From Actinomycetota bacterium (lineage in GTDB: Bacteria; Actinomycetota; Actinomycetes; Streptosporangiales; Streptosporangiaceae): DNA of 19,149 nt. The DNA lies in assembly GCA_003242605.1 (NCBI GenBank), contig QGUZ01000075.1, forward strand, positions 1-19,149, in the 5' to 3' direction. The position numbers were made by a program, and so were the translations under genes. This document shows, piece by piece, positions 1-6,027 of the stretch. How positions within the stretch are numbered: position 1 is the stretch's first letter; each line of letters starts with the position of its first letter. The notes beneath the pieces are model-generated. The model was not told where the DNA came from, did no database searches, and saw nothing but the letters and a program-made list of their open reading frames with translations.

Positions 1-145
1 CACGGCGGCCCGCGCGCCGCGCGCCCCCCCCCTCCCCCGGTCGCACGGGGTCCTGTCGCACGGGCGGCCGGACGGCGCACGGCCGCCCGGCCCGCTGACG
101 TTCGCGTCGGCAGCGTGGGACCACGGCGCGGACCGCCGCGACCGG

Positions 146-167
146 CGGGGCCGGCGCCCCGGCCCCG
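146..167 (-). terminator. Putative terminator after rplY
   Basis: An 8-bp perfect GC stem (147-154 paired with 159-166) closes a 4-base loop, and the C146-G167 pair extends it. It begins 33 bases past the rplY stop codon, where the glmU-prs-rplY unit should end. There is no clear U-tract, which is common for actinomycete terminators. The bases to its left (1-145) hold a C-run at 24-38 and a repeated 10-mer (GTCGCACGGG at 40-49 and 55-64) but no gene I can support. Confidence 0.6.
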
Positions 168-199
168 TGGCCCGCGGATCCGCGCCGTCGCCGTCCTGC

Positions 200-784
200 C
201 TACTCGGCGGCCGCCTCCTCCTCGCCGCCCTCGGCGGGCTCCTCGCTCACCTCGGCGGGGATGACGTGCAGCACGAGCGCGTCGGGGTCGTCGACCAGGG
301 AGACGCCCTCGGGCAGCTTCAGGTCGCGGGCGTGGACCTCGGCGCCGATCTCGAAGCCGTCGACGCTGACCTCGATCTTCCCCGGGATGTGGGTGGCCTC
401 GGCCTCCACGTTCACCGCGGTGAGCTGCTGGTCGACCACGCCGTCGGAGACGGCCTCGCCGACGACCACGACCGGGACCTCGACGCTGACCTTCTCGCCG
501 CGCTTCACCAGCAGCAGGTCGACGTGCTCGAGGAAGCCCTTGATCGGGTCGCGCTGCACGCCCTTGGGCAGCGCGAGCTCGTCGATGCCGTCACCCTGCA
601 GCCGGATCAGCACGTTCGGCGTGCGCAGCGCGATCATCAGGTCGTGGCCGGGCAGGGTGAGGTGCCGGGTCTCGCTGCCGTGCCCGTAGAGGACGGCGGG
701 AACCTTGTGGTTCCGGCGGATCTTGCGTGCCGCACCCTTGCCGAACTGGGTGCGCTTCTCGGCCTTGATGACTACTTCGGACAC
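200..784 (-). CDS. rplY: 50S ribosomal protein L25 (general stress protein Ctc form)
   Basis: This 194-residue protein is the long, two-domain form of L25 (Ctc/TL5), which binds 5S rRNA in the large subunit. The N-terminal L25 domain covers about residues 5-92 (KRTQFGKGAARKIRR, then VPAVLYGHG). The beta-rich TL5 domain covers about 97-178, and a Glu/Ala acidic tail closes the protein, as in other actinobacterial copies. The start is GTG at 784, preceded by AGGAG (792-796) with a 7-base spacer. It lies 131 bases downstream of prs on the same strand, in the order glmU-prs-rplY known from mycobacteria and streptomycetes. The gap could carry its own promoter; I see no convincing one. The family call is secure. 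Confidence 0.96.
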   Translation of the reverse strand: MSEVVIKAEKRTQFGKGAARKIRRNHKVPAVLYGHGSETRHLTLPGHDLMIALRTPNVLIRLQGDGIDELALPKGVQRDPIKGFLEHVDLLLVKRGEKVSVEVPVVVVGEAVSDGVVDQQLTAVNVEAEATHIPGKIEVSVDGFEIGAEVHARDLKLPEGVSLVDDPDALVLHVIPAEVSEEPAEGGEEEAAAE

Positions 785-886
785 GGCAAAGCTCCTAGGG
801 ATAGATCGGTTGGATTGGGTCGGATAACGCGCTCCCCCTCACCCGCCCTAGCGGAAGGCGTTACGAGCGCGCAGCCCCAGCAGTCT

Positions 887-900
887 AGCCCACCGGGGCT
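887..900 (-). terminator. Weak hairpin between prs and rplY
   Basis: On the minus strand AGCCC-CGGT-GGGCT forms a 5-bp stem starting about 15 bases after the prs stop. There is no U-tract. An alternative pairing uses AGCCCC at 873-878 with GGGGCT at 895-900. It may attenuate read-through into rplY or have no function. Confidence 0.25.
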
Positions 901-915
901 TTCCGCACGGACGGC

Positions 916-1893
916 TCAGGTGTCGCCCTCGAACAGGCTGGTGACCGAGCCGTTGCTGAACACCTCGTGGATCGCCCGGGCGATCGTCGGGGCGATCGAC
1001 AGCACGGTGAGCTTGTCGAACCGCTTCTCCTCCGGGATCGGCAGGGTGTTGGTGACCACCACCTCGCTGATCGGGGAGTTCTTCAATCGGTCCACGGCGG
1101 GGCCGGAGAACACCGCGTGGGTGGCCGCGGCGATCACGTTCACCGCGCCCTGCTCGTAGAGCGCGTCGGCGGCCTTGCAGATCGTGCCCGCCGTGTCGAT
1201 CATGTCGTCGATCACCACGCAGGTGCGGCCCTTCACCTGGCCGACCACCTCGAAGACCTTCACCTGGTTCGCCACGTCGAGGTCGCGGCGCTTGTGGATG
1301 AAGGCCACCGGGGTGCCGAGCCGGTCGGCCCACCGCTCGGCGAGCCGTACCCGGCCGGTGTCGGGCGAGACGACCGTGGTGGTCTCGGGGTCGAGCTTGT
1401 CGGCGAGGTACCCGGCGAGAACGGGCAGGGCGAACAGGTGGTCCACCGGACCGTCGAAGAAACCCTGGATCTGCGGGGTGTGCAGGTCGACCGCCATGAG
1501 CCGGTCGGCGCCGGCGGTCTTGAACAGGTCGGCGATCAGCCGCGCGGTGATCGGCTCCCGGCCGCGGCCCTTCTTGTCCTGCCGGGCGTAGCCGAAGAAG
1601 GGCATGATCACGGTGATGCGCTTGGCGGAGGCCCGCTTGAGCGCGTCCACCATGATCAGCTGCTCCATGATCCACTTGTTGATCGGCGCCGTGTGGCACT
1701 GGATCACGAAGGCGTCGCAGCCGCGCACCGACTCCAGGTAGCGGGCGTAAATCTCGCCGTTGGCGAAATCGGTGAGCTTCGTCGGCGTGATCTCGATCCC
1801 GAGATGCCTCGCCACCTCCTCGGCCAGCTCCGGATAGGCCCGACCGGAGAAGAACATGAGATTGTTCTCACCGGGTTTCTTCATACCGCTCAC
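916..1893 (-). CDS. prs: Ribose-phosphate pyrophosphokinase (PRPP synthetase)
   Basis: This enzyme makes PRPP from ribose 5-phosphate and ATP for purine, pyrimidine, histidine, tryptophan, NAD and arabinosyl-donor synthesis in the cytoplasm. With GTG at 1893 the product is 325 residues, the normal class I length. Visible motifs are LMFFSGRAYPELAEEVA (12-28), the flexible-loop segment GYARQDKKGRGREP (101-114), the metal and ribose-phosphate region VDLHTPQIQGFFDGPVDHL (135-153), and the PRPP loop VVIDDMIDTAGT (226-237). The frame is open further upstream to 2115, but that part antisense-overlaps glmU coding and does not look like Prs. AGGAG at 1901-1905 sits 7 bases before GTG 1893 and too far (16) from ATG 1884. 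The gene begins one base after the glmU stop, so the two are probably translationally coupled. Confidence 0.97.
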   Translation of the reverse strand: MSGMKKPGENNLMFFSGRAYPELAEEVARHLGIEITPTKLTDFANGEIYARYLESVRGCDAFVIQCHTAPINKWIMEQLIMVDALKRASAKRITVIMPFFGYARQDKKGRGREPITARLIADLFKTAGADRLMAVDLHTPQIQGFFDGPVDHLFALPVLAGYLADKLDPETTTVVSPDTGRVRLAERWADRLGTPVAFIHKRRDLDVANQVKVFEVVGQVKGRTCVVIDDMIDTAGTICKAADALYEQGAVNVIAAATHAVFSGPAVDRLKNSPISEVVVTNTLPIPEEKRFDKLTVLSIAPTIARAIHEVFSNGSVTSLFEGDT

Positions 1894-1894
1894 G

Positions 1895-3418
1895 TTACTT
1901 CTCCTGTTGCTCCGCGGCCGGGCCGGCGCCGTCCACCGTCCCGACCTTGTCGACCCGTTCGGTCTGTTCGACCCGATCGGTCGCCTCGGTCTGTGCGGCG
2001 ATCGCCCGCTGTGCCGCGGCCGCGGACGGGGTGCCCGCGCGCCTGCGCAGCACCCACTCGCGCACGTTGCGCTGCCGCGCCCGCGCCACGCCGATCGCGC
2101 CGGGGGGAACGTCATCGGTGATCACCGATCCGGCCGCCGTGTAGGCGCCGTCGGCGACGGTGACCGGCGCGACGAGCATGGTGTCGCAGCCGATGAACAC
2201 ATGATCGCCCACGACCGTCCGGTGCTTGGCCACCCCGTCGTAGTTGACGAAGACCGTGGCGGCGCCGATGTTCGTGCCCGCGCCGATCACGGCGTCCCCG
2301 GCGTAGGTGAGATGCGGCACCTTCGTGCCCTCGCCGACCTGGGTGTTCTTCATCTCCACGAACGTGCCGGCCTTCGCCTTGCGGCCGAGGACCGTGCCGG
2401 GCCGCAGGTAGGCGAAGGGCCCCACCTGCGCGTGCGGGCCGATCACCGCGCCGACGCTCACCGCGTTGCGCACGACCGCGTACTCGCCCACCTCGGTGTC
2501 GGTGAGCGTGGTGGCGGGGCCGATCTCGGCGCCCTCGCCCACCGTGGTCCGGCCGTGGAGCTGGGTGCCGGGGTGGATCACGACGTCGGGCGCGAGGGTG
2601 ACGTTCGCGTCGATCCAGGTGGAGGCCGGGTCGATCACGGTCACCCCGGCGCGCATGTGGCGCTCGAGGATGCGCCGGTTGAGCACCTGCCGCGCGAAGG
2701 CGAGCTGCACCCGGTCGTTGACGCCCTCGACCTCGACGTGGTCGGCGGCGACGGTGGCGCCCACGCGGTGCCCGTCCTCCCGGAGGATGGCGAGCACGTC
2801 GGTGAGGTACTCCTCACCCTGGGCGTTGGCGGAGGAGACCCGCTTCACCGCGTCGGCGAGCAGGGCGCCGTCGAACGCGTAGACCCCCGAGTTGATCTCG
2901 CGGATCGCCCGCTGCTCGGGCGAGGCGTCCCGGTCCTCGACGATCTCGAGCACGGAGCCCGCCGCGTCCCGGACGATGCGGCCGTACCCGGCGGGGTCGG
3001 GCACCACCGCGGTGAGCACGGTGACCGCGTTGCCCTCCCGGGCGTGGTCCTCGAGCAGCGCGGCGAGCGTCTCGGTGCGCAGCAGCGGCGTGTCGCCGTA
3101 CGTCACCAGGATCGTGCCCTCGATCGGGCCGGCCTTCTCCAGCACGGTCCGCACGGCGTGGCCGGTGCCCCGCCGCTCCTCCTGGACGACGATCTCGGCG
3201 TCCGGGGCGGCGGCGGTCACGTGCCCCTCGACCTGCTCCCGCCCGTGCCCGACGACCAGGATCAGCCGGTCGGGCGCAAGGCCGCGCGCGGCGGCGAGCA
3301 TGTGATCGAGCATGGCGAGACCGCACAGCTCGTGCAGGACCTTCGGCTTCTTCGACTTCATCCGGGTGCCCTCGCCTGCGGCGAGGACGATGACTGCGGC
3401 CGGGCGCGGCACACTCAC
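1895..3418 (-). CDS. glmU: Bifunctional GlmU: GlcN-1-P acetyltransferase / GlcNAc-1-P uridyltransferase
   Basis: GlmU carries out the last two steps to UDP-GlcNAc, the precursor of peptidoglycan and of mycothiol. The N-terminal uridyltransferase half (about 5-235) shows LAAGEGTRMKSKKPKVLHEL (12-31), QEERRGTGHAV (79-89), YGDTPLL (107-113) and the GEEYLTD segment. The C-terminal half (about 260-450) is a left-handed beta-helix of hexapeptide repeats with the acetyltransferase His in KVPHLTYAGDA (H369). The 507-residue length includes a polar C-terminal tail of about 50 residues, common in actinobacterial GlmU. The start is GTG at 3418 with GGGAG about 9 bases upstream. The prs ribosome-binding site lies inside its last codons (EQQEK-stop). 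Confidence 0.97.
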   Translation of the reverse strand: MSVPRPAAVIVLAAGEGTRMKSKKPKVLHELCGLAMLDHMLAAARGLAPDRLILVVGHGREQVEGHVTAAAPDAEIVVQEERRGTGHAVRTVLEKAGPIEGTILVTYGDTPLLRTETLAALLEDHAREGNAVTVLTAVVPDPAGYGRIVRDAAGSVLEIVEDRDASPEQRAIREINSGVYAFDGALLADAVKRVSSANAQGEEYLTDVLAILREDGHRVGATVAADHVEVEGVNDRVQLAFARQVLNRRILERHMRAGVTVIDPASTWIDANVTLAPDVVIHPGTQLHGRTTVGEGAEIGPATTLTDTEVGEYAVVRNAVSVGAVIGPHAQVGPFAYLRPGTVLGRKAKAGTFVEMKNTQVGEGTKVPHLTYAGDAVIGAGTNIGAATVFVNYDGVAKHRTVVGDHVFIGCDTMLVAPVTVADGAYTAAGSVITDDVPPGAIGVARARQRNVREWVLRRRAGTPSAAAAQRAIAAQTEATDRVEQTERVDKVGTVDGAGPAAEQQEK

Positions 3419-3580
3419 GGACTGCGGCTCCCTCGGCGTCGAATCGACATGACGGACCAGGACAACCGACAGCTACCCAACGCACCTAAACGGTACTCAC
3501 GCACCCAGACGGCTACCAGCCCGCCATGGTGAGCTTACCTGCCGCTCCCCCGACGGCCACCAGGGCCCCACCCCGTGCGG

Positions 3581-3602
3581 GCACCCCGGCGCGCCGGGGT
3601 GC
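3581..3602. repeat. 22-bp perfect palindrome between tRNA-Gln and glmU
   Basis: The 22 bases read identically on both strands (arms GCACCCCGGCG and CGCCGGGGTGC). A second small hairpin follows (GGGGC-CGGC-GCCCC, 3606-3619). Both lie 29-67 bases downstream of the tRNA 3' end on the minus strand and about 160 bases before glmU. A terminator or processing hairpin for the tRNA transcript is the simplest reading. The lack of a loop and of a U-tract leaves that open. Confidence 0.45.
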
Positions 3603-3647
3603 CGAGGGGCCGGCGCCCCGGTGGACGGCAGGGGAGGAGAAGAGGAT

Positions 3648-3721
3648 TGGCTCCCGGGGGAGGATTCGAACCTCCGTTGACAGAACCAAAATCTGTAGTC
3701 TTGCCCCTAGACGACCCGGGA
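3648..3721 (-). tRNA. tRNA-Gln (anticodon UUG)
   Basis: The minus strand folds into a complete cloverleaf. The acceptor arm is TCCCGGG/CCCGGGA, the D-stem GTCT/AGAC, and the anticodon stem ACAGA/TCTGT with loop TTTTGGT (anticodon TTG). The T-stem is GGAGG/CCTCC with loop TTCGAAT, followed by discriminator G and an encoded CCA (3648-3650). A tRNA-Gln beside glmU is also found in mycobacteria. The 5' flank (3722-3977, shared with the desaturase leader) shows no convincing tRNA promoter. Confidence 0.97.
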
Positions 3722-3917
3722 TCAGTCGCGCCCGGGCATTCGCGCCATTCGCAGCGCACGCCCGAAACACGATCCACAGGATACCGGCCTTCTCAGGCCT
3801 ACGTGTGCCCAATTCGGGCAGTAGCAGATTCCGGCCGCCGGCGCAAGTCATGAAAGCACCACGAGATGCGGAGCGAGCCGTAACCTTCCGCACATTTAAC
3901 TGCCCTGGATTCCTTAC

Positions 3918-3946
3918 TTACGCTGGCGTAGGTTACGGTGGCGTAG
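3918..3946. promoter_or_regulatory. Tandem operator-like repeat upstream of the desaturase
   Basis: Two copies of a 14-mer, TTACGCTGGCGTAG (3918-3931) and TTACGGTGGCGTAG (3933-3946), differ at one base and repeat every 15 bp. Each contains a TACG...CGTA dyad, and the first is perfect (TACGC-TG-GCGTA, 3919-3930). They lie 32 bases before the desaturase ATG, where a repressor would cover the promoter. Dyads built from TACG half-sites are typical of TetR-family lipid regulators, and a TetR gene follows the desaturase. That pairing is inference. Confidence 0.6.
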
Positions 3947-3977
3947 CCAGTCGAACTCCTATCACGTGAGGTAGCCC

Positions 3978-4952
3978 ATGACAGTCACGGTCGATCGAGT
4001 CCCTCCCCCGCCCAGACCGGACCTGGAACCCGAGCCGAAGAGCAACCTCGAGCGGGTGCTGCTCGTCGTCTTCGTCGTCGTCCCCTTCCTCTCGCTCTTC
4101 GCCGCGATCCCCATGGCGTGGGGACGGTTCATCGGCTGGACCGATGTGATCATCGCGGCCGTGTTCTACGTGTTCGCCGGCCTCGGCGTCACCGTCGGAT
4201 TCCACCGCTACTTCACGCACGGGTCGTTCAAGACCGACAGCCGGGCACTCAAGATCATTCTGGGCGTCGCCGGCAGCTTCGCCCTCGAAATGGGCGTGAT
4301 CGACTGGGTCGCCACGCACCGCCGCCACCACAAGTACTCCGACCGCGAGGGCGATCCCCACTCGCCGTGGCGCTTCGGCAACGACTGGAAGGCGCTCACC
4401 AAGGGGCTGTTCTACGCCCACGTCGGCTGGCTGTTCTCCAAGGAGCGCACCAACCGCGAAAAGTACGCCCGCGACCTGCTCGCCGATCGCGACATCAAGC
4501 GCATCGACGACCTGTTCCCGGTGCTCGCGGCGGCCTCGCTGCTGCTGCCCCCGCTCATCGGCGGCCTGGTCACCTGGTCGCTGACCGGCGCGCTCACCGC
4601 GTTCTTCTGGGGCACCCTGGTCCGGGTCGCGCTGCTCCACCACGTCACCTGGTCGGTCAACTCGATCTGCCACGTCTTCGGCGACGAGGACTTCCAGGTG
4701 CGGGACAAGTCGCGCAACGTGTGGTGGCTCGCCATCCCGTCGTTCGGCGAGTCCTGGCACAACCTGCACCACGCCGACCCGACCTGCGCCCGGCACGGCG
4801 CGCTCAAGGGCCAGATCGATCCCAGCGCCCGGGTGATCAGATGGTTCGAGCAACTCGGCTGGGTCCATAGCGTCAAATGGCCGGATCCGGAACGGCTCGC
4901 GGCGCGGATCGCCAACGCCGAGAAGGCCGCGCGGCCCATCAAGGCCGCCTGA
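3978..4952 (+). CDS. Membrane acyl-CoA (delta-9 type) fatty acid desaturase
   Basis: This integral-membrane di-iron desaturase inserts a cis double bond into a fatty acyl chain using O2 and reductase-supplied electrons. All three histidine boxes are present: HRYFTH (76-81), HRRHH (114-118) and HNLHH (261-265). Hydrophobic segments fall at about 26-46, 55-75, 95-110, 183-202 and 205-223. The context GFHRYFTHGSFKTD and the ending GESWHNLHHADP are typical of bacterial acyl-CoA desaturases related to SCD/Ole1, without a fused cytochrome b5 domain. Length (324 residues) is normal. ATG 3978 has GAGG (3968-3971) six bases upstream. It is transcribed from a region carrying a tandem operator and is followed at 64-70 bases by a TetR gene on the same strand. 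Substrate chain length cannot be read from sequence. Confidence 0.93.
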   Translation: MTVTVDRVPPPPRPDLEPEPKSNLERVLLVVFVVVPFLSLFAAIPMAWGRFIGWTDVIIAAVFYVFAGLGVTVGFHRYFTHGSFKTDSRALKIILGVAGSFALEMGVIDWVATHRRHHKYSDREGDPHSPWRFGNDWKALTKGLFYAHVGWLFSKERTNREKYARDLLADRDIKRIDDLFPVLAAASLLLPPLIGGLVTWSLTGALTAFFWGTLVRVALLHHVTWSVNSICHVFGDEDFQVRDKSRNVWWLAIPSFGESWHNLHHADPTCARHGALKGQIDPSARVIRWFEQLGWVHSVKWPDPERLAARIANAEKAARPIKAA

Positions 4953-4966
4953 CCTGCCGATCGGTG

Positions 4967-5007
4967 CGCGCGCCGGGTGATCGACTTGCTACGCACCCTG
5001 GCGCGCG
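4967..5007 (+). terminator. Dyad between desaturase and tetR (terminator or operator)
   Basis: CGCGCGCCGGGTG (4967-4979) pairs with CACCCTGGCGCGCG (4994-5007) as a 13-bp stem with one bulged base and a 14-base loop. It starts 15 bases after the desaturase stop, which suits a terminator. Its right arm ends just before the candidate tetR -10 (5011-5016), so it could equally be an operator or serve both roles. Confidence 0.5.
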
Positions 5008-5010
5008 GGC

Positions 5011-5016
5011 CATTAT
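5011..5016 (+). promoter_or_regulatory. Candidate -10 box of tetR, leaderless start
   Basis: CATTAT lies 6 bases before ATG 5023, which would place transcription start at or next to the start codon. No Shine-Dalgarno sequence precedes the ATG, consistent with a leaderless message. A weak -35 (TTGCTA, 4986-4991) is 19 bases upstream. Confidence 0.4.
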
Positions 5017-5022
5017 GTGACC

Positions 5023-5964
5023 ATGACGGAACCCCGATCCCGCAGGCGCATGACCGGTAAGGAACGTCGGGAGCAGTTGATCGGGGTCAGCCGGGCTCTC
5101 TTCGCCGAAAAGGGCTTCGACGGGACCTCGATAGAGGAGATCGCCGCCAAGGCGAAGGTCTCCAAGCCAGTCGTCTACGAACACTTCGGAGCCAAGGAGG
5201 GCATCTACGCGGTCGTGGTCGACCGGGAGATGCAGCGGCTCCTCAGCATGGTGACCCAGTCACTCGTCGACGCGCCTCCCCGGCTGAAACTGGAACGCGC
5301 CGCCCTCGCGATGCTCCAGTACATCGAGGAGAGCAGCGAGGGCTTTCGCATATTGGTGCGGGACTCGCACGCGGCCTCCGGCACCGGCACGTTCGCCAGC
5401 CTGATCAGCGAGATCGCCCGACAGGTCGAGGACGTGCTCGCCGAGGCGGCCGCCGCGCACGGCTACGACCCGCACTACGCGCCGATGTACGCGCAGATGC
5501 TCGTGGGCATGGTCGCGCTCACCGGGCAGTGGTGGCTCGACGTGCGCAAGCCGCCCCGCGAGGAGGTCGCCGCCCACCTGGTGAACCTCGCCTGGAACGG
5601 CCTCAATCGCCTCGACCCCAACCCGAAGATCAGCGAGGAGTCCCGTGGCCTGGTGATCACGCCGCCGGTCACCACGATCACCACGGCCCCGCTCAGCGAG
5701 AAGGAGCGGCGCGAGCAGGAGAAGGCGCGGGAGCGGCGGATCAAGGAGCAGGCGAAGGCCCGGGAACGCCAGCTCAAGGAGCAGGAGAAGCTGCGCCGCG
5801 AGCAGGAGAAGGCCCGCGCCCGCCAGGCGCGCGCCCAGGCGAAGCTCGCCGCGCGGAAGGCGAAGGCCGCGGGCCGGGGCGGCACGGCCGTACCCGTCTC
5901 CCCGCCGGCGACGGACGGTGATCCCGCGGCCACGCGGGTCGAAGAGGTCCGAACGAGCGACTAA
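5023..5964 (+). CDS. TetR-family transcriptional regulator with long charged C-terminal tail
   Basis: The first ~200 residues form a normal TetR repressor. The N-terminal helix-turn-helix (about 14-62) reads RALFAEKGFDGTSIEEIAAKAKVSKPVVYEHFGAKEGIY, minus a few flanking residues. A helical ligand and dimer domain follows to about 200. Its position next to the glmU locus matches the mycobacterial TetR protein Rv1019. Unlike a typical ~200-residue TetR, it continues with a Pro/Thr linker (about 213-225) and then about 60 residues of alternating Lys/Arg/Glu/Gln/Ala (KERREQEKARERR-type repeats, about 226-283), likely a single charged helix or coiled coil, with a disordered end. ATG 5023 is preferred; in-frame GTG 5017 would add two residues. 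The target may be itself and/or the desaturase upstream; this is inferred. Confidence 0.9.
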   Translation: MTEPRSRRRMTGKERREQLIGVSRALFAEKGFDGTSIEEIAAKAKVSKPVVYEHFGAKEGIYAVVVDREMQRLLSMVTQSLVDAPPRLKLERAALAMLQYIEESSEGFRILVRDSHAASGTGTFASLISEIARQVEDVLAEAAAAHGYDPHYAPMYAQMLVGMVALTGQWWLDVRKPPREEVAAHLVNLAWNGLNRLDPNPKISEESRGLVITPPVTTITTAPLSEKERREQEKARERRIKEQAKARERQLKEQEKLRREQEKARARQARAQAKLAARKAKAAGRGGTAVPVSPPATDGDPAATRVEEVRTSD

Positions 5965-5987
5965 CGTGAAGTGTCCGTTGCGGCGGC

Positions 5988-6009
5988 ATTCACGTATCGT
6001 TCATCTTGA
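5988..6009 (+). promoter_or_regulatory. PHO-box-like direct repeat before ppk1
   Basis: ATTCACGTATC and GTTCATCTTGA are adjacent 11-base units. Their first seven bases match the actinomycete PhoP repeat GTTCACC at 5/7 and 6/7, with the correct 11-bp period. The site is 18 bases before the ppk1 ATG. PhoP control of ppk is established in Streptomyces; its application here rests on this two-unit match. Confidence 0.45.
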
Positions 6010-6027
6010 TAGGGCACTTTTTGTCAC

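Noticed and set aside
24..64. C-run and 10-base direct repeat at the left edge as part of an array or origin
   Set aside because: Only two copies of the 10-mer and no further periodicity; too little sequence to support any feature.
1894..2115. Upstream extension of the prs frame to a start at 2115
   Set aside because: The extra 74 residues are Arg/Pro/Ser-rich, antiparallel to nothing but in another frame of glmU, unlike any Prs N-terminus, and a good ribosome-binding site marks GTG 1893.
1856..3532. 558-codon plus-strand frame over glmU
   Set aside because: Antisense shadow of glmU with His/Asp/Gly-rich low-complexity translation.
3419..3580. Riboswitch or ribozyme upstream of glmU
   Set aside because: The glmS ribozyme belongs to glmS genes of Firmicutes and I see no corresponding structure here; the leader shows nothing beyond a ribosome-binding site.
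3513..3969. Several open frames of 80-147 codons across the tRNA-Gln region
   Set aside because: They run through the tRNA gene on both strands, have no good start signals and look like chance frames in GC-rich DNA.
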